The notes beneath the pieces are model-generated. The model searched no databases, was not told the origin of the DNA, and was given only the letters and a program-made list of their open reading frames with translations. Below, in pieces: positions 9,035 through 16,550 of a stretch of 64,000 nt of DNA. The position numbers and the translations under genes are program-made. The number at the start of each line of letters is the position of its first letter. Within the stretch, counting starts at the first letter, position 1. Source of the DNA: Streptomyces rapamycinicus NRRL 5491 (GTDB lineage Bacteria > Actinomycetota > Actinomycetes > Streptomycetales > Streptomycetaceae); contig NZ_CP085193.1 of the NCBI RefSeq assembly GCF_024298965.1, positions 8,494,001-8,558,000 on the forward strand, written 5' to 3'.

Positions 9035-10240
9035 TCAGCCGTCCGCGGGCAGCGTGACGCGCAGCGGGCCGCAGCCGATCCGGTCGGCCTCCGCGGCCAC
9101 GTAGCGGGGGAGGATCGTACGGATGTCGCCGGGGTGGTCGCCGTTCTCCGCCCGGACCAGGAAGGTGACCTGACCGGTCTGGCACTCGGCCTGGAACAGC
9201 CCCATGTCGTCGCGGACGAACCCGTGTCCATCCTGCTCACCGGCGCTTACCCGGGCCTTGGCGCCGTCCCGGGACAGCCCCTCGTAGAGCATCGCGAGCC
9301 GGGGGTCCTCGATGGTCATCAGCCGCAGCTGGGGGTGGCCGAAGAGCACATCGCGGTCGCAGGTGCGCACCGGGCCGTCGCCCCGGGTCAGTACGGTGCC
9401 GCCCCTCGCCCCGTGGGTGAACGCGGCCGGGAGCCGCAGCCCCTTGATGCCGCACATCGCGTCCTTCTTCTCGTCCAGGGACCGCGGCGGCCCGGACATC
9501 CGGCGGACCGGGTCGGCGAGCTCGCCCGTGCATCCCTCGTCGGCCATGTAGTGGTTGACCAGCTTGACCACGGCGCGGGCGAGCGCGTCGCGGGCCTCGG
9601 TGTCCACCTCGTCGTCGTAGACGGTCCAGCCGGTCTCCATGTCGATCACGGTGGGGCCGCCGTTGACGTCCAGCCCGCTCGGCCGGCCGATACAGCCGTC
9701 GGGCACCGCGAGCCAGGCCCGGGTGTCCGAGGCCATGCCCAGCAGCCCGTCGCCCAGCGGGGTGAGCCGCGCGGAGAGGAACTCATCGGCCCACCGGTCG
9801 CCCGCGCCGCCGAACCCGGAGTCCAGCCGGTGCGTCTCGACCGTGATCCGCCGACCGCGCGGCGACGTCAGACGGCATTCGCCCGAGGGGCCCTCGGTGC
9901 CGATGCGATCGGTGGAGATGGGCACCTCGGAGGTCTCGATGTCCCTCTTGCCGTCGAACAGCGCCGCCACATCGTCCTGCCCGAACGCCCCCCAGCAGGC
10001 CCGGTCGTCCGCGAACGGACCCGCCTCGGCCCGCCAGGCCACCCCCGCGCCGCCGAGCAGCGCTCCCACGACGGCTCCGACCACGGCCATGATCACGCCC
10101 AGCCGGGGCCGGGAGCGGGCCACGCGCTGCCAGTGCCACATGGGGCGGCGCCGCTCGTGCAGCGGCACGCGGGTGCCGCTCTCGCTGGCTTCGTTGCTCG
10201 CGTTGCTTTCGCTGTTCTCGTTGTTCTCGGAGTCGTTCAT
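9035..10240 (-). CDS. membrane-anchored protein of unknown function, paralogue of its upstream neighbour
   Basis: I do not recognise a named family. The 401-residue product has a short Asn/Ser/Glu-rich cytoplasmic N-terminus, one membrane segment at about 45-70 (GVIMAVVGAVVGALLGGAGVA) and a large outside domain. That domain begins with ACWGAFGQDD, matching YCWGAWKED in the upstream gene. Several spaced cysteines suggest disulfides. The ATG overlaps the upstream stop as ATGA, so the two are translationally coupled and their products probably work together. The 3' end faces that of glnE with a 23-bp gap. Confidence 0.75.
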   Translation of the reverse strand: MNDSENNENSESNASNEASESGTRVPLHERRRPMWHWQRVARSRPRLGVIMAVVGAVVGALLGGAGVAWRAEAGPFADDRACWGAFGQDDVAALFDGKRDIETSEVPISTDRIGTEGPSGECRLTSPRGRRITVETHRLDSGFGGAGDRWADEFLSARLTPLGDGLLGMASDTRAWLAVPDGCIGRPSGLDVNGGPTVIDMETGWTVYDDEVDTEARDALARAVVKLVNHYMADEGCTGELADPVRRMSGPPRSLDEKKDAMCGIKGLRLPAAFTHGARGGTVLTRGDGPVRTCDRDVLFGHPQLRLMTIEDPRLAMLYEGLSRDGAKARVSAGEQDGHGFVRDDMGLFQAECQTGQVTFLVRAENGDHPGDIRTILPRYVAAEADRIGCGPLRVTLPADG

Positions 10241-11343
10241 CGGCTGGAACCCCCAGGTGCGACGGGCGCGCAACCGACGCGTCGCGCCACGGCGTCGGCG
10301 AAGGCGGCGAAGTACGGAGTCGTCTCGTGCAGGGAGGGGGCGAGCATCAGCACGGTGAGCGGGCGCCCCGCGCAGTCGGCCCGTACGACCTTGTAGTCGT
10401 CGGCGAAGAACCCCGTACCGCGCCAGCCGCGCGCCGGTGCCTTGCTGCCCGTGGCCCCGTCGAACAGCGCGGAGAGCCGCGGCTGGGCGACCATCAGGGC
10501 GTCGAAGTACCGGCCCTCACCGCGCTGCGTCCGTACCGAACAGGACTGGAGATCCCGGGTGACCGCACCGACCTGGTACTCCAGGTCGCGGGCCGCCTTC
10601 TCGCCGAACTCCAGGCCCCTGATCCGGCAGGCCCGGGTGAAGAAGTCCTCATCCTCCTCGGGCAGTGTGGGCATCGGCGAGACCGCCTCGAGCGGCTCGG
10701 CCGGGGCGCAACCCGCCTTCTCCATCGCGTGGTTGGCCGCCGTGACGAGCAACCGGGCCACGGACTGGGAGCCGCCGAGCCCCGCGTCGCCGGGCATGGT
10801 GGAGTCGCTGTAGACCGACCGCGCCGTCGAGTCGAGCGTCACCGCGGTCGGCCGCCCGTCGCGGGCGTCGCACCCCTTCGGCAGCACCAGCAGCGCGTGC
10901 CGGCCGTCGGTGGCGCCCGGCAGCCCGTCGGGCAGCGGCATCGCCCGGTCGCCGAGGTAGCCGCCGATCCACTCCATGCGCTCCGCGGCGCCCTCGGGCG
11001 CGGGGCCGTAGGTGACCGTGATCTCGGTCTGCTCCACGACCTTGCCGCCGTCGCTGCTGTCCGCGCGCTCGGAGTGGAGTGCCACGGTGCACCGACCGCG
11101 CTGGCGCCGTGGTGTCGGCGCGGTCTCCTTGGACGTACGGCTGGCGTTGTCCTCGTCCAGCGCGTCGCCGCTCAGGAAGTCCGGCCCGCTGTCCTCTTTC
11201 CACGCACCCCAGCAGTAGGTGTCTTTCCCGTCGAACGGCCAGGTGTCCGTGGCCCACGTCCCGACCCCGGCCGCCACCAGCACCGCGACGGCGCCGGCGA
11301 TCGACACGGCCCGGCGGCGTGCGCCGCCCATCAACTGTTTCAT
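10237..11343 (-). CDS. membrane-anchored protein of unknown function, paralogue of its downstream neighbour
   Basis: A 368-residue protein with one N-terminal membrane segment (about 13-30, AVSIAGAVAVLVAAGVG) and an extracytoplasmic domain starting with the YCWGAWKED motif. The same layout recurs in the next gene: the CWGA motif, a GPA/Gly-rich middle, and a C-terminal strand with QPRLSALFDG here and DPRLAMLYEG there. These are tandem paralogues. The ATG at 11343 is preceded by GGGGGAAGG. Function is unknown; the outside cysteines and the paired arrangement suggest a heteromeric cell-surface assembly (inference). Confidence 0.75.
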   Translation of the reverse strand: MKQLMGGARRRAVSIAGAVAVLVAAGVGTWATDTWPFDGKDTYCWGAWKEDSGPDFLSGDALDEDNASRTSKETAPTPRRQRGRCTVALHSERADSSDGGKVVEQTEITVTYGPAPEGAAERMEWIGGYLGDRAMPLPDGLPGATDGRHALLVLPKGCDARDGRPTAVTLDSTARSVYSDSTMPGDAGLGGSQSVARLLVTAANHAMEKAGCAPAEPLEAVSPMPTLPEEDEDFFTRACRIRGLEFGEKAARDLEYQVGAVTRDLQSCSVRTQRGEGRYFDALMVAQPRLSALFDGATGSKAPARGWRGTGFFADDYKVVRADCAGRPLTVLMLAPSLHETTPYFAAFADAVARRVGCAPVAPGGSSR

Positions 11344-11426
11344 TAATGACCTTCCCCCGTGTGGCCGTCGATCCTACTCAGCGGCTCCGCCCACGACGTG
11401 AAGAGGTCATGGCAATTCCGTAGGCG

Positions 11427-11801
11427 TCAGCGGCCGCTCGCGGCGGGCGGGTGGTCCAGCCGCACGCTGATGGTGACGCGCCCCTTGCCGTCCACGTCAG
11501 CGACGGCATGCCCGGTCCGGCCGCTCCCGTCCAGGTCCAGCGATATCGGCCAGCCCTCACCGGTGAAGTTGCGCCACCACAGCTTGCGTTCGGGCATGGC
11601 GACGGCGATCGTGACGACGTCGGCGGCGCGCCGATAGGCGACCGGCGTACTGAAGGTGCGCCCCGACCGCCGCCCCGTGTACGTGACGACCGTGAGCCGC
11701 CCGCTCACCAGTCGCCCCCACCGCGGAGAGGCGCGCAGCCCGACCATCCAGGCATTGAACCGGCCGGTGACCCGCTTCGGAAGCGGCCCTTTGTACCGCA
11801 C
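11427..11801 (-). CDS. deazaflavin (F420)-dependent nitroreductase-family protein
   Basis: A 124-residue protein of the Ddn/DUF385-like flavin/deazaflavin-binding split-barrel family. Visible family features are VTYTGRRSGRTFSTPVAYRR followed by AVAMPERKLWWRNF and a short C-terminal barrel strand. Members reduce small substrates with F420H2. The GTG at 11801 is chosen over an in-frame ATG at 11936 because GGAGG lies 5 nt upstream of the GTG, and the extra 45 residues upstream look non-coding (Arg/Pro/Ser-rich). The substrate is unknown. Confidence 0.75.
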   Translation of the reverse strand: MRYKGPLPKRVTGRFNAWMVGLRASPRWGRLVSGRLTVVTYTGRRSGRTFSTPVAYRRAADVVTIAVAMPERKLWWRNFTGEGWPISLDLDGSGRTGHAVADVDGKGRVTISVRLDHPPAASGR

Positions 11802-11945
11802 GCAATCCTCCAGGCGCCGAGGGAAAGGGGAGCTGTGGCGCCACGGTAACTCCGCAGGTGGCACACCCCGGCCTCGCGGCCCCGAAGTGAGAGAGACGAG
11901 CTCCGAGCTCTCTCGTGTACGTCGGCGATTGAGCAACTGGACCGC

Positions 11946-12374
11946 TCAGGAACCGGCCCCGTTGACCTGGAACCAAACCGCCTTCCCGGGGCCCGGTCCG
12001 TGGTGGCAGACGCTCCAGTCGGCGGCGGAGCTGCCGATGATGAGCAGCCCTCGGCCGTTCTCGGCGTCGGCCGTGTCCCGGGCGAGGCTGCGCTGGGCGG
12101 GGAGGCCGGGGGCGTCGTCGCTCACGAGAACGCGGAGGGCGCCGTACGGCCCCCACTCGGCGTAGAGGGTGACGGGGGCCGAGCAGCCGTTGGTCCGGCA
12201 GGCGTTGACGGCGTTGGTGACGGCTTCGGAGGTCAGGAGCAGAGCGGTATCCGTTAAGTCGGAGCGGTTCGCGGTGCGCAGGGCGGTGCGGACGGCTTCT
12301 CGGGCGGTACGGACCCAGCCGGGGTCGGGCGGGAAGACGAGGGAGAAGTTGGCGCGGGGGAGCTGGGCGCTCAT
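11946..12374 (-). CDS. RsbW-like ATP-binding protein (anti-sigma/GHKL kinase fold), with a TTA codon
   Basis: A 142-residue GHKL ATPase of the anti-sigma factor RsbW/SpoIIAB type: LLTSEAVTNAVNA (N-box), VSDDAPGLPA (G1 box) and ENGRGLLIIG (G2 box). In Streptomyces such stand-alone ATPases are often encoded next to XRE-DUF397 pairs, as here (divergent XRE gene 82 bp away). Leu40 is encoded by TTA (12257-12255). This is the rarest Streptomyces codon, read only by the developmental bldA tRNA, so translation is probably delayed to later growth. The ATG at 12374 is preceded by AAGGAGG. Confidence 0.85.
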   Translation of the reverse strand: MSAQLPRANFSLVFPPDPGWVRTAREAVRTALRTANRSDLTDTALLLTSEAVTNAVNACRTNGCSAPVTLYAEWGPYGALRVLVSDDAPGLPAQRSLARDTADAENGRGLLIIGSSAADWSVCHHGPGPGKAVWFQVNGAGS

Positions 12375-12456
12375 GGTGATGTTGCCTCCTTCGGCCAACG
12401 GCCGTTGGGCTGACACCGGTTGGGCGATTCGTCGTCGACGATAGGGGCAACGGCGT

Positions 12457-13311
12457 CTGGGGTCGGAACTGCGGAGGCTTCGCAATGAGCGCGGCTTGTC
12501 CGCAGCGGAGGCGGGGGCGTTCGCCGCTCTGGGCTCGCCGCACCTCGGGCATATCGAGGCCGGTCGAACGGCCATTCCCGAGGTGAAGCTCCGTGCGCTG
12601 CTCGCCGGATACGGTTGCCAAGATGAATCGTTGTCCGACGCGCTCGTCGCCATGAGCGAGTCCAAGGGGAAGGGGTGGTGGTCGGACTACCGCAAGTCCC
12701 CGCTCTCTCAGAGCGCTCGTGATCTCGCGGAGCTTGAGGCGACTTCGGTGGCTCACCGCTCGTTCCAGTGGATGTATGTGCCCGGGGTGCTCCAGACGCC
12801 CGAGTACGCCCGAGCCCTCACGGCAGGAGGTGAGCCAGAGGCCGATCCCAGCTTGCTGGACACGTACGTCGAGTTCCGGCTGAAGCGTCAGGAGGTCTTG
12901 GCCGGGGAGTCCCCGCCCACCTTTCACGCGGTCATCCACGAGGCGGCCTTCCACATGCAGTTCGTGGAGAACGGCGTTATGCGTCGCCAGATCGAGCACC
13001 TTGTGGAGATGGCTCGGCTGCCGCATGTCCACATCCAGCTCCTGCCGTTCAAGGCGACCCTCTCCCCGGCGACGCCGGCGGCTGCGTTCATCCTCTTCGA
13101 GGCCGAGGTGCCCGAGCTGAACACGGTCTACGTGGAGCACCCCGTGTCTTCGGCGTTCCTCGGAGACCAGGCGCATCTCGCCCAGTACGGCACCGCTTTC
13201 GAACGTCTCACGACGGCAGCGCTGTCACCCATTGACCCGACTCCCGAACGCGGGTCCTATATGCGCAGTGACTCACTTAGGCTCGTGCAGCATCTGCTGT
13301 ACACGCTCTGA
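12457..13311 (+). CDS. XRE-family regulator with DUF5753 domain, abnormal 5' end
   Basis: Cytoplasmic helix-turn-helix regulator of the WhiJ/Scr1-like class, partner of the DUF397 gene that follows. The DUF5753 part is complete (VPGVLQTPEYARALT to the C-terminus). The first HTH helix (LGSELRRLRNERG) lies upstream of the first conventional start, a TTG at 12496. An in-frame TAG sits at 12442-12444, and no ATG, GTG or TTG lies between that stop and the helix. Either translation begins at a CTG (12457, with AGGGG about 9 nt upstream), giving 284 residues, or the gene has lost its true 5' end. Starting at the TTG would remove half of the DNA-binding domain. Coordinates follow the domain boundary rather than the start-codon rule. 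Confidence 0.7.
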   Translation: MGSELRRLRNERGLSAAEAGAFAALGSPHLGHIEAGRTAIPEVKLRALLAGYGCQDESLSDALVAMSESKGKGWWSDYRKSPLSQSARDLAELEATSVAHRSFQWMYVPGVLQTPEYARALTAGGEPEADPSLLDTYVEFRLKRQEVLAGESPPTFHAVIHEAAFHMQFVENGVMRRQIEHLVEMARLPHVHIQLLPFKATLSPATPAAAFILFEAEVPELNTVYVEHPVSSAFLGDQAHLAQYGTAFERLTTAALSPIDPTPERGSYMRSDSLRLVQHLLYTL

Positions 13312-13321
13312 GGAGAACCTC

Positions 13322-13531
13322 ATGTCCGGGCTCGAATGGCGAAAGTCGAGTTTCAGCAGCGGAGTCGGAGGTCAGGACTGCGTCGAAGTCGCCACGGCAC
13401 CGAACGGCCTCATACGTCTGCGCGAGAGCGACGACCCGGCGGCCGTCATCACCACGGACCCTGCCCCATGGGCCGCCTTTATCCGGGGGCTCAAGCGGGG
13501 TGATTTCGACCATCTGTCGGGGAGTGTGTGA
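13322..13531 (+). CDS. DUF397 small protein
   Basis: A 69-residue DUF397 protein (LEWRKSSFSSGVGGQDCVEVA and the RLRESDDP strand are typical). It starts 10 bp after the XRE stop, with GAGGAG as ribosome site overlapping that stop. XRE-DUF397 pairs are common in streptomycetes. In the studied cases (Scr1/Scr2, AbaA- and WhiJ-type loci) the pair acts antagonistically and affects antibiotic production and sporulation. Here the intact DUF397 follows an XRE gene with a doubtful 5' end. Confidence 0.85.
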   Translation: MSGLEWRKSSFSSGVGGQDCVEVATAPNGLIRLRESDDPAAVITTDPAPWAAFIRGLKRGDFDHLSGSV

Positions 13532-13578
13532 GCGTCGTGGCCGCGTTCCGGTGTTGGGGCCGCCGGTGGCGCGGTGCG

Positions 13579-13938
13579 GGTTTCGTGTCGCGCCTTCGGC
13601 GCCATTGAGCAGGGGACGGCGGATGGGGGGCGCGGGCCTCGCCGCCGGATGACGGGCCGGTGGTGGTGCGTCCCGGTGGCGGCTTCTGCGGTCCTGGGCT
13701 GGGGCCCGGCCGGACTGACGGCCCCTCCGGGTACCTCTTCCGAAAACGCTTGATCTGAAGCAACTAATTTGTCAAAGGTTTTCCAGGGGGTACCCCCGGC
13801 GGTCCGGCATCGGCACAGGCCCCTGTGCACGGGAGCCGCCACCGGCCCCGCCACCCACGGCCCGCCGACCGGCGACGCCACCCGCGCCTCCCACCTCCGG
13901 CCCCATGCTCAAAGGCGCCGAAGGCGCGAGACGAAACC
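13579..13938. repeat. large imperfect inverted repeat
   Basis: The outer arms at 13579-13614 and 13903-13938 are inverted copies with 33 of 36 bases identical. The similarity continues more weakly inward on both sides to GGTACC/GAAAAC and GTTTTC/GGTACC around 13730 and 13795. This leaves an AT-richer centre (about 13745-13780) in an otherwise GC-rich gap. No open frame of coding character is seen. It resembles a non-autonomous mobile element or two small repeats inserted head to head. Confidence 0.6.
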
Positions 13939-13990
13939 GTCAGTCGCCCGACGGCTCCCAGACCGCACAGTCGTGGGCGAAAAGCACACG
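13936..13990 (-). pseudogene. short fragment of a metallo-beta-lactamase-fold gene end
   Basis: These 55 bp match 14669-14723 at 49 positions in the same orientation. Read on the minus strand they encode the same C-terminal peptide, VLFAHDCAVWEPS, as the larger remnant beyond the dinB-like gene. Only this tail is present, directly abutting the right arm of the inverted repeat. Confidence 0.65.
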
Positions 13991-14104
13991 CGCTGGTGTT
14001 CGCCATGTCTCCGATTCTCCCGGAATTGAGGACAGAAACTGTCCGCTGTGGCTCCTACTGTCGTTCTTGACCGAGGAACACGGGACCAACCGAAGGCGGA
14101 GATC

Positions 14105-14650
14105 ATGACCGAGACCCTGAGCCCGAGCGAGTCGGCGACCCTCACCGGCGAGCGCGCCGACCTGCTGCGGACGTTGAGCAAGCACCGGGACTTCCTGCGC
14201 TTCACCACTCGCGACCTCAGCGACGAGCAGGCCGGGCTGCGCACCACCGTCAGCGCACTGTGCCTGGGCGGTCTGGTCAAGCACGTCGCCGCGGTGGAGC
14301 GGGTCTGGGTGGACTTCATCCTGGACGGCCCGTCGGCCATGCCCGACTTCACCGCCATGACCGAGGCCGACTTCGCCAAGCGGGCTGACGAGTTCCGGCT
14401 GCTGCCCGGCGAGACGCTGGTCGGCGTACTTGCTGAGTACGCGGCGGTGGCCCACCGGACCGACGAGCTGATCGCCGCCCTGCCCGACCTGGACGCGACC
14501 CAGCCGCTGCCGGAGGCGCCGTGGTTCGAGTCCGGCGTGCGCTGGTCGGCCCGTCAGGTGCTGCTGCAGGTCATCGCCGAGACCGCGCAGCACGCCGGGC
14601 ACGCCGACATCATTCGCGAGTCCCTGGACGGCGCCAAGACCATGGGATGA
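14105..14650 (+). CDS. DinB/DUF664 family protein
   Basis: A 181-residue four-helix-bundle protein of the DinB superfamily (DUF664 branch). Candidate metal-binding histidines are in GGLVKHVAAVERVW near residue 58 and in ETAQHAGHADIIRE near the C-terminus, the usual spacing for the three-His site. Many actinobacterial relatives are thiol (mycothiol)-dependent transferases, but the substrate cannot be predicted. The ATG at 14105 is preceded by GGAG 4 nt away. It is flanked on both sides by copies of the same broken hydrolase gene end, which suggests it arrived by insertion or recombination. Confidence 0.85.
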   Translation: MTETLSPSESATLTGERADLLRTLSKHRDFLRFTTRDLSDEQAGLRTTVSALCLGGLVKHVAAVERVWVDFILDGPSAMPDFTAMTEADFAKRADEFRLLPGETLVGVLAEYAAVAHRTDELIAALPDLDATQPLPEAPWFESGVRWSARQVLLQVIAETAQHAGHADIIRESLDGAKTMG

Positions 14651-14672
14651 ACGGGAAGTTGAGGCGAGACCG

Positions 14673-14936
14673 TCAGCCGTCCGACGGCTCCCAGACCGCG
14701 CAGTCGTGGGCGAAGAGGACGCGGCGGGGGGCGAAGTCGACGAGGCGGTCCAGCCAGGGGCGGTACAGGGGAAGGGGCTGCGCCACGCCGTCGAGGGCGG
14801 CCCTGCGGGCCAGGTGGTCCGAGGCGAACTCGGAGGCGAAGTCATGGGCCTGACCGGCGAGGATCACCGTGCCGTCGGACTGGCGCACGACCAGTGACTG
14901 ATGGCCGTCGGTGTGGCCGCTCGGCGCTCTGCCGGG
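14673..14936 (-). pseudogene. metallo-beta-lactamase-fold hydrolase, 3' remnant
   Basis: The minus strand encodes the C-terminal part of a metallo-beta-lactamase-fold enzyme: SGHTDGHQSLVV (the metal-ligand His loop), GTVILAGQAHDFASEF, and RVLFAHDCAVWEP at the end. The N-terminal two thirds, with the HxHxDH motif, are missing. Similarity stops where the APH gene ends (14947). An ATG is not available at a sensible position, so it is taken as a 5'-truncated pseudogene. Confidence 0.7.
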
Positions 14937-14946
14937 AGCAGAGCGG

Positions 14947-15873
14947 CTAACGGTGGGCCATCAGGGCCGTGGTGATGATGACCTGGGCCGGTTCCAGGGC
15001 GGTCTTGCCGTCTTCGATGTCCCAGAGGACGTTCTGTAGGACGCGGCCGAGGGTCCAGCCGGTGGCCCGCCGCCGGTCCAGGCCGAGGGCCTCGGTCAGC
15101 AGGTCGAAGCGGCGGAGTACCGCACAGGTGGGGTCGCCGGTGGCCAGGACCTCGTTCCAGCGGTTGTCCAGCGCCGGGAGGAGTTCGAAGCCGGGGTCGC
15201 CGGTGAGCGGTTCGGGGTCGATGGCCAGCCAGGGCTCACGCTTACCGGCGAGGATGTTGTCGTAGTGGAGATCCCAGTGCAACAGCCGGTCGCCCGGTTC
15301 GTCGAGGAGTTCGGCCACGGCGGAGGCGCAGGCGCGGACCAGCCGCTGTTCGGCCGGGTCGCGCAGGGCCGGTACGGCGTCGGGCGTCTGCCCGAGCATG
15401 GCGGCGGCGACGTCGGACAGCCGGCGCAGGCCGCCGGGGGCGGGTACCGAGGTCAGCCGGGCCAGCAGGTCGGCCAGGACGCGCATCGCGGCGGTGTCGT
15501 CGGGCAGCGAGGAGAGCGGACGGGACGCGTCCAGGCGCTCCAGCAGCATGGTGCCCGTGTCCGGGTCGTGGTCGAGCAGGAGCACCACGCCGTTGCCGTT
15601 CCAGGTCCGCAGGCCCAGCGGGGCGCCCTCGGTCTCCTCCCTGACCTGCTGGAGCTTCAGGACCGCGGGAGTTCCGTCCGCGCCGGTCACCGGGAGGGCG
15701 AGCGAGGCCATGCCATGGGCGGCGGGACCGGCCGGGCGCAGATCCCAGCGGTCGAGGAAGTCCGTGGCCAGCCGGGGCAGCGCGGCGAGCCAGGCGCGGC
15801 CGGTGGCGTCGTGCTCGCCGAACGACGCGGCGAAGGCTTCGGGGACGTCGATGCGCCGGATCGGCGGGGTCAT
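14947..15873 (-). CDS. APH(6)/hydroxyurea-phosphotransferase family kinase
   Basis: A 308-residue kinase of the aminoglycoside 6-phosphotransferase/hydroxyurea phosphotransferase family. The catalytic loop LLHWDLHYDNIL (Brenner motif; D is the catalytic base) and the metal-binding IDPEPLTGDPGFEL are intact, so it should be active. Characterised relatives phosphorylate streptomycin or hydroxyurea. No streptomycin cluster is nearby. Its ATG overlaps the stop of the PAS regulator gene by one base (TGATG), making it the last gene of a three-gene operon with an amino-acid-type enzyme. The natural substrate may therefore not be an antibiotic. Confidence 0.85.
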   Translation of the reverse strand: MTPPIRRIDVPEAFAASFGEHDATGRAWLAALPRLATDFLDRWDLRPAGPAAHGMASLALPVTGADGTPAVLKLQQVREETEGAPLGLRTWNGNGVVLLLDHDPDTGTMLLERLDASRPLSSLPDDTAAMRVLADLLARLTSVPAPGGLRRLSDVAAAMLGQTPDAVPALRDPAEQRLVRACASAVAELLDEPGDRLLHWDLHYDNILAGKREPWLAIDPEPLTGDPGFELLPALDNRWNEVLATGDPTCAVLRRFDLLTEALGLDRRRATGWTLGRVLQNVLWDIEDGKTALEPAQVIITTALMAHR

Positions 15874-16550
15874 CAGGGGTGGTCTCCGGCGTCGGGCGAG
15901 CGCAGGTAGTTGTAGACCGTGGCGCGGGAGACCCCCAGCAGTTCGGTGACCACCTGGACGGAGTGCTTCACCTGGAGGTAGCCGCTGGTCTTGAGGGTGC
16001 GGACGAGTTCCTTCTTGGCGGGGGTGCCCAGGCTGCGCGGGGTCTGGCCGCGGGCGGCGGCGAATTCCTCGATGACGGTGCGCAGCTCCGCGGCGGTGCG
16101 GGCGCGGAGGGTTTCGGTGAGCGGCTGCTCCTGCTCATCGGTCCGGACGAGGTTGTTGAGGCTGCGGGCGGCGCTCGCGAAGAGGGAGACGTCCAGGTTG
16201 AGGCAGATGGCGGCGACGTACTGGCCCGCGCTGTTCTTGATGCCGATCGAGGTGCTCTTCGCCGGGCGGCCGTCCGGGAAGCGGTTGGCGTAGTTCTGGA
16301 CGATGTCGGGGAAGCCGGGGTCCCGCATCCGGGCCAGGCCCAGCTCGGTGGCGGGCTGGCCCACCTCGCGGCCGGAGAGATTGCTCTCGATGGCGCGGAT
16401 GGACTGGTCGGGGTTGCGCAGATCGTGGAGGACCACCTCGCACAGCCCGGGGAACATCCGGCCGAGGGCGACCACGATCTTCTCGGCCTCGCGGAGCAGC
16501 AGCTCGTCCTCGGGGGTTCCCGTCGTCTCCTGACTCCTCTTCTCGGTCAC
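15873..16550 (-). CDS. YheO/DauR-type PAS-HTH transcriptional regulator
   Basis: A 225-residue regulator. Residues about 15-130 match the YheO-type PAS domain (LCEVVLHDLRNPDQSI, STSIGIKNSAGQYVAAICLN). Residues about 165-215 are the C-terminal helix-turn-helix (HSVQVVTELLGVSRATVYNY). The best-studied relative, DauR, represses D-arginine catabolism and senses the substrate. The ATG overlaps the upstream enzyme gene stop (4 bp) and the 3' end overlaps the APH start, so the three are co-translated. Autoregulation of the promoter at about 17690-17725 is likely (inference). Confidence 0.85.
   Translation of the reverse strand: MTEKRSQETTGTPEDELLLREAEKIVVALGRMFPGLCEVVLHDLRNPDQSIRAIESNLSGREVGQPATELGLARMRDPGFPDIVQNYANRFPDGRPAKSTSIGIKNSAGQYVAAICLNLDVSLFASAARSLNNLVRTDEQEQPLTETLRARTAAELRTVIEEFAAARGQTPRSLGTPAKKELVRTLKTSGYLQVKHSVQVVTELLGVSRATVYNYLRSPDAGDHP

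Noticed and set aside
13579..13938. Integration (att) site
   Set aside because: The structure is a long inverted repeat, with no tRNA gene, integrase or flanking direct repeat of att type.
14673..14888. Complete small protein at the metallo-beta-lactamase remnant
   Set aside because: The first catalytic metal motif and N-terminal two thirds are absent, and the tail is duplicated elsewhere; treated as a pseudogene.
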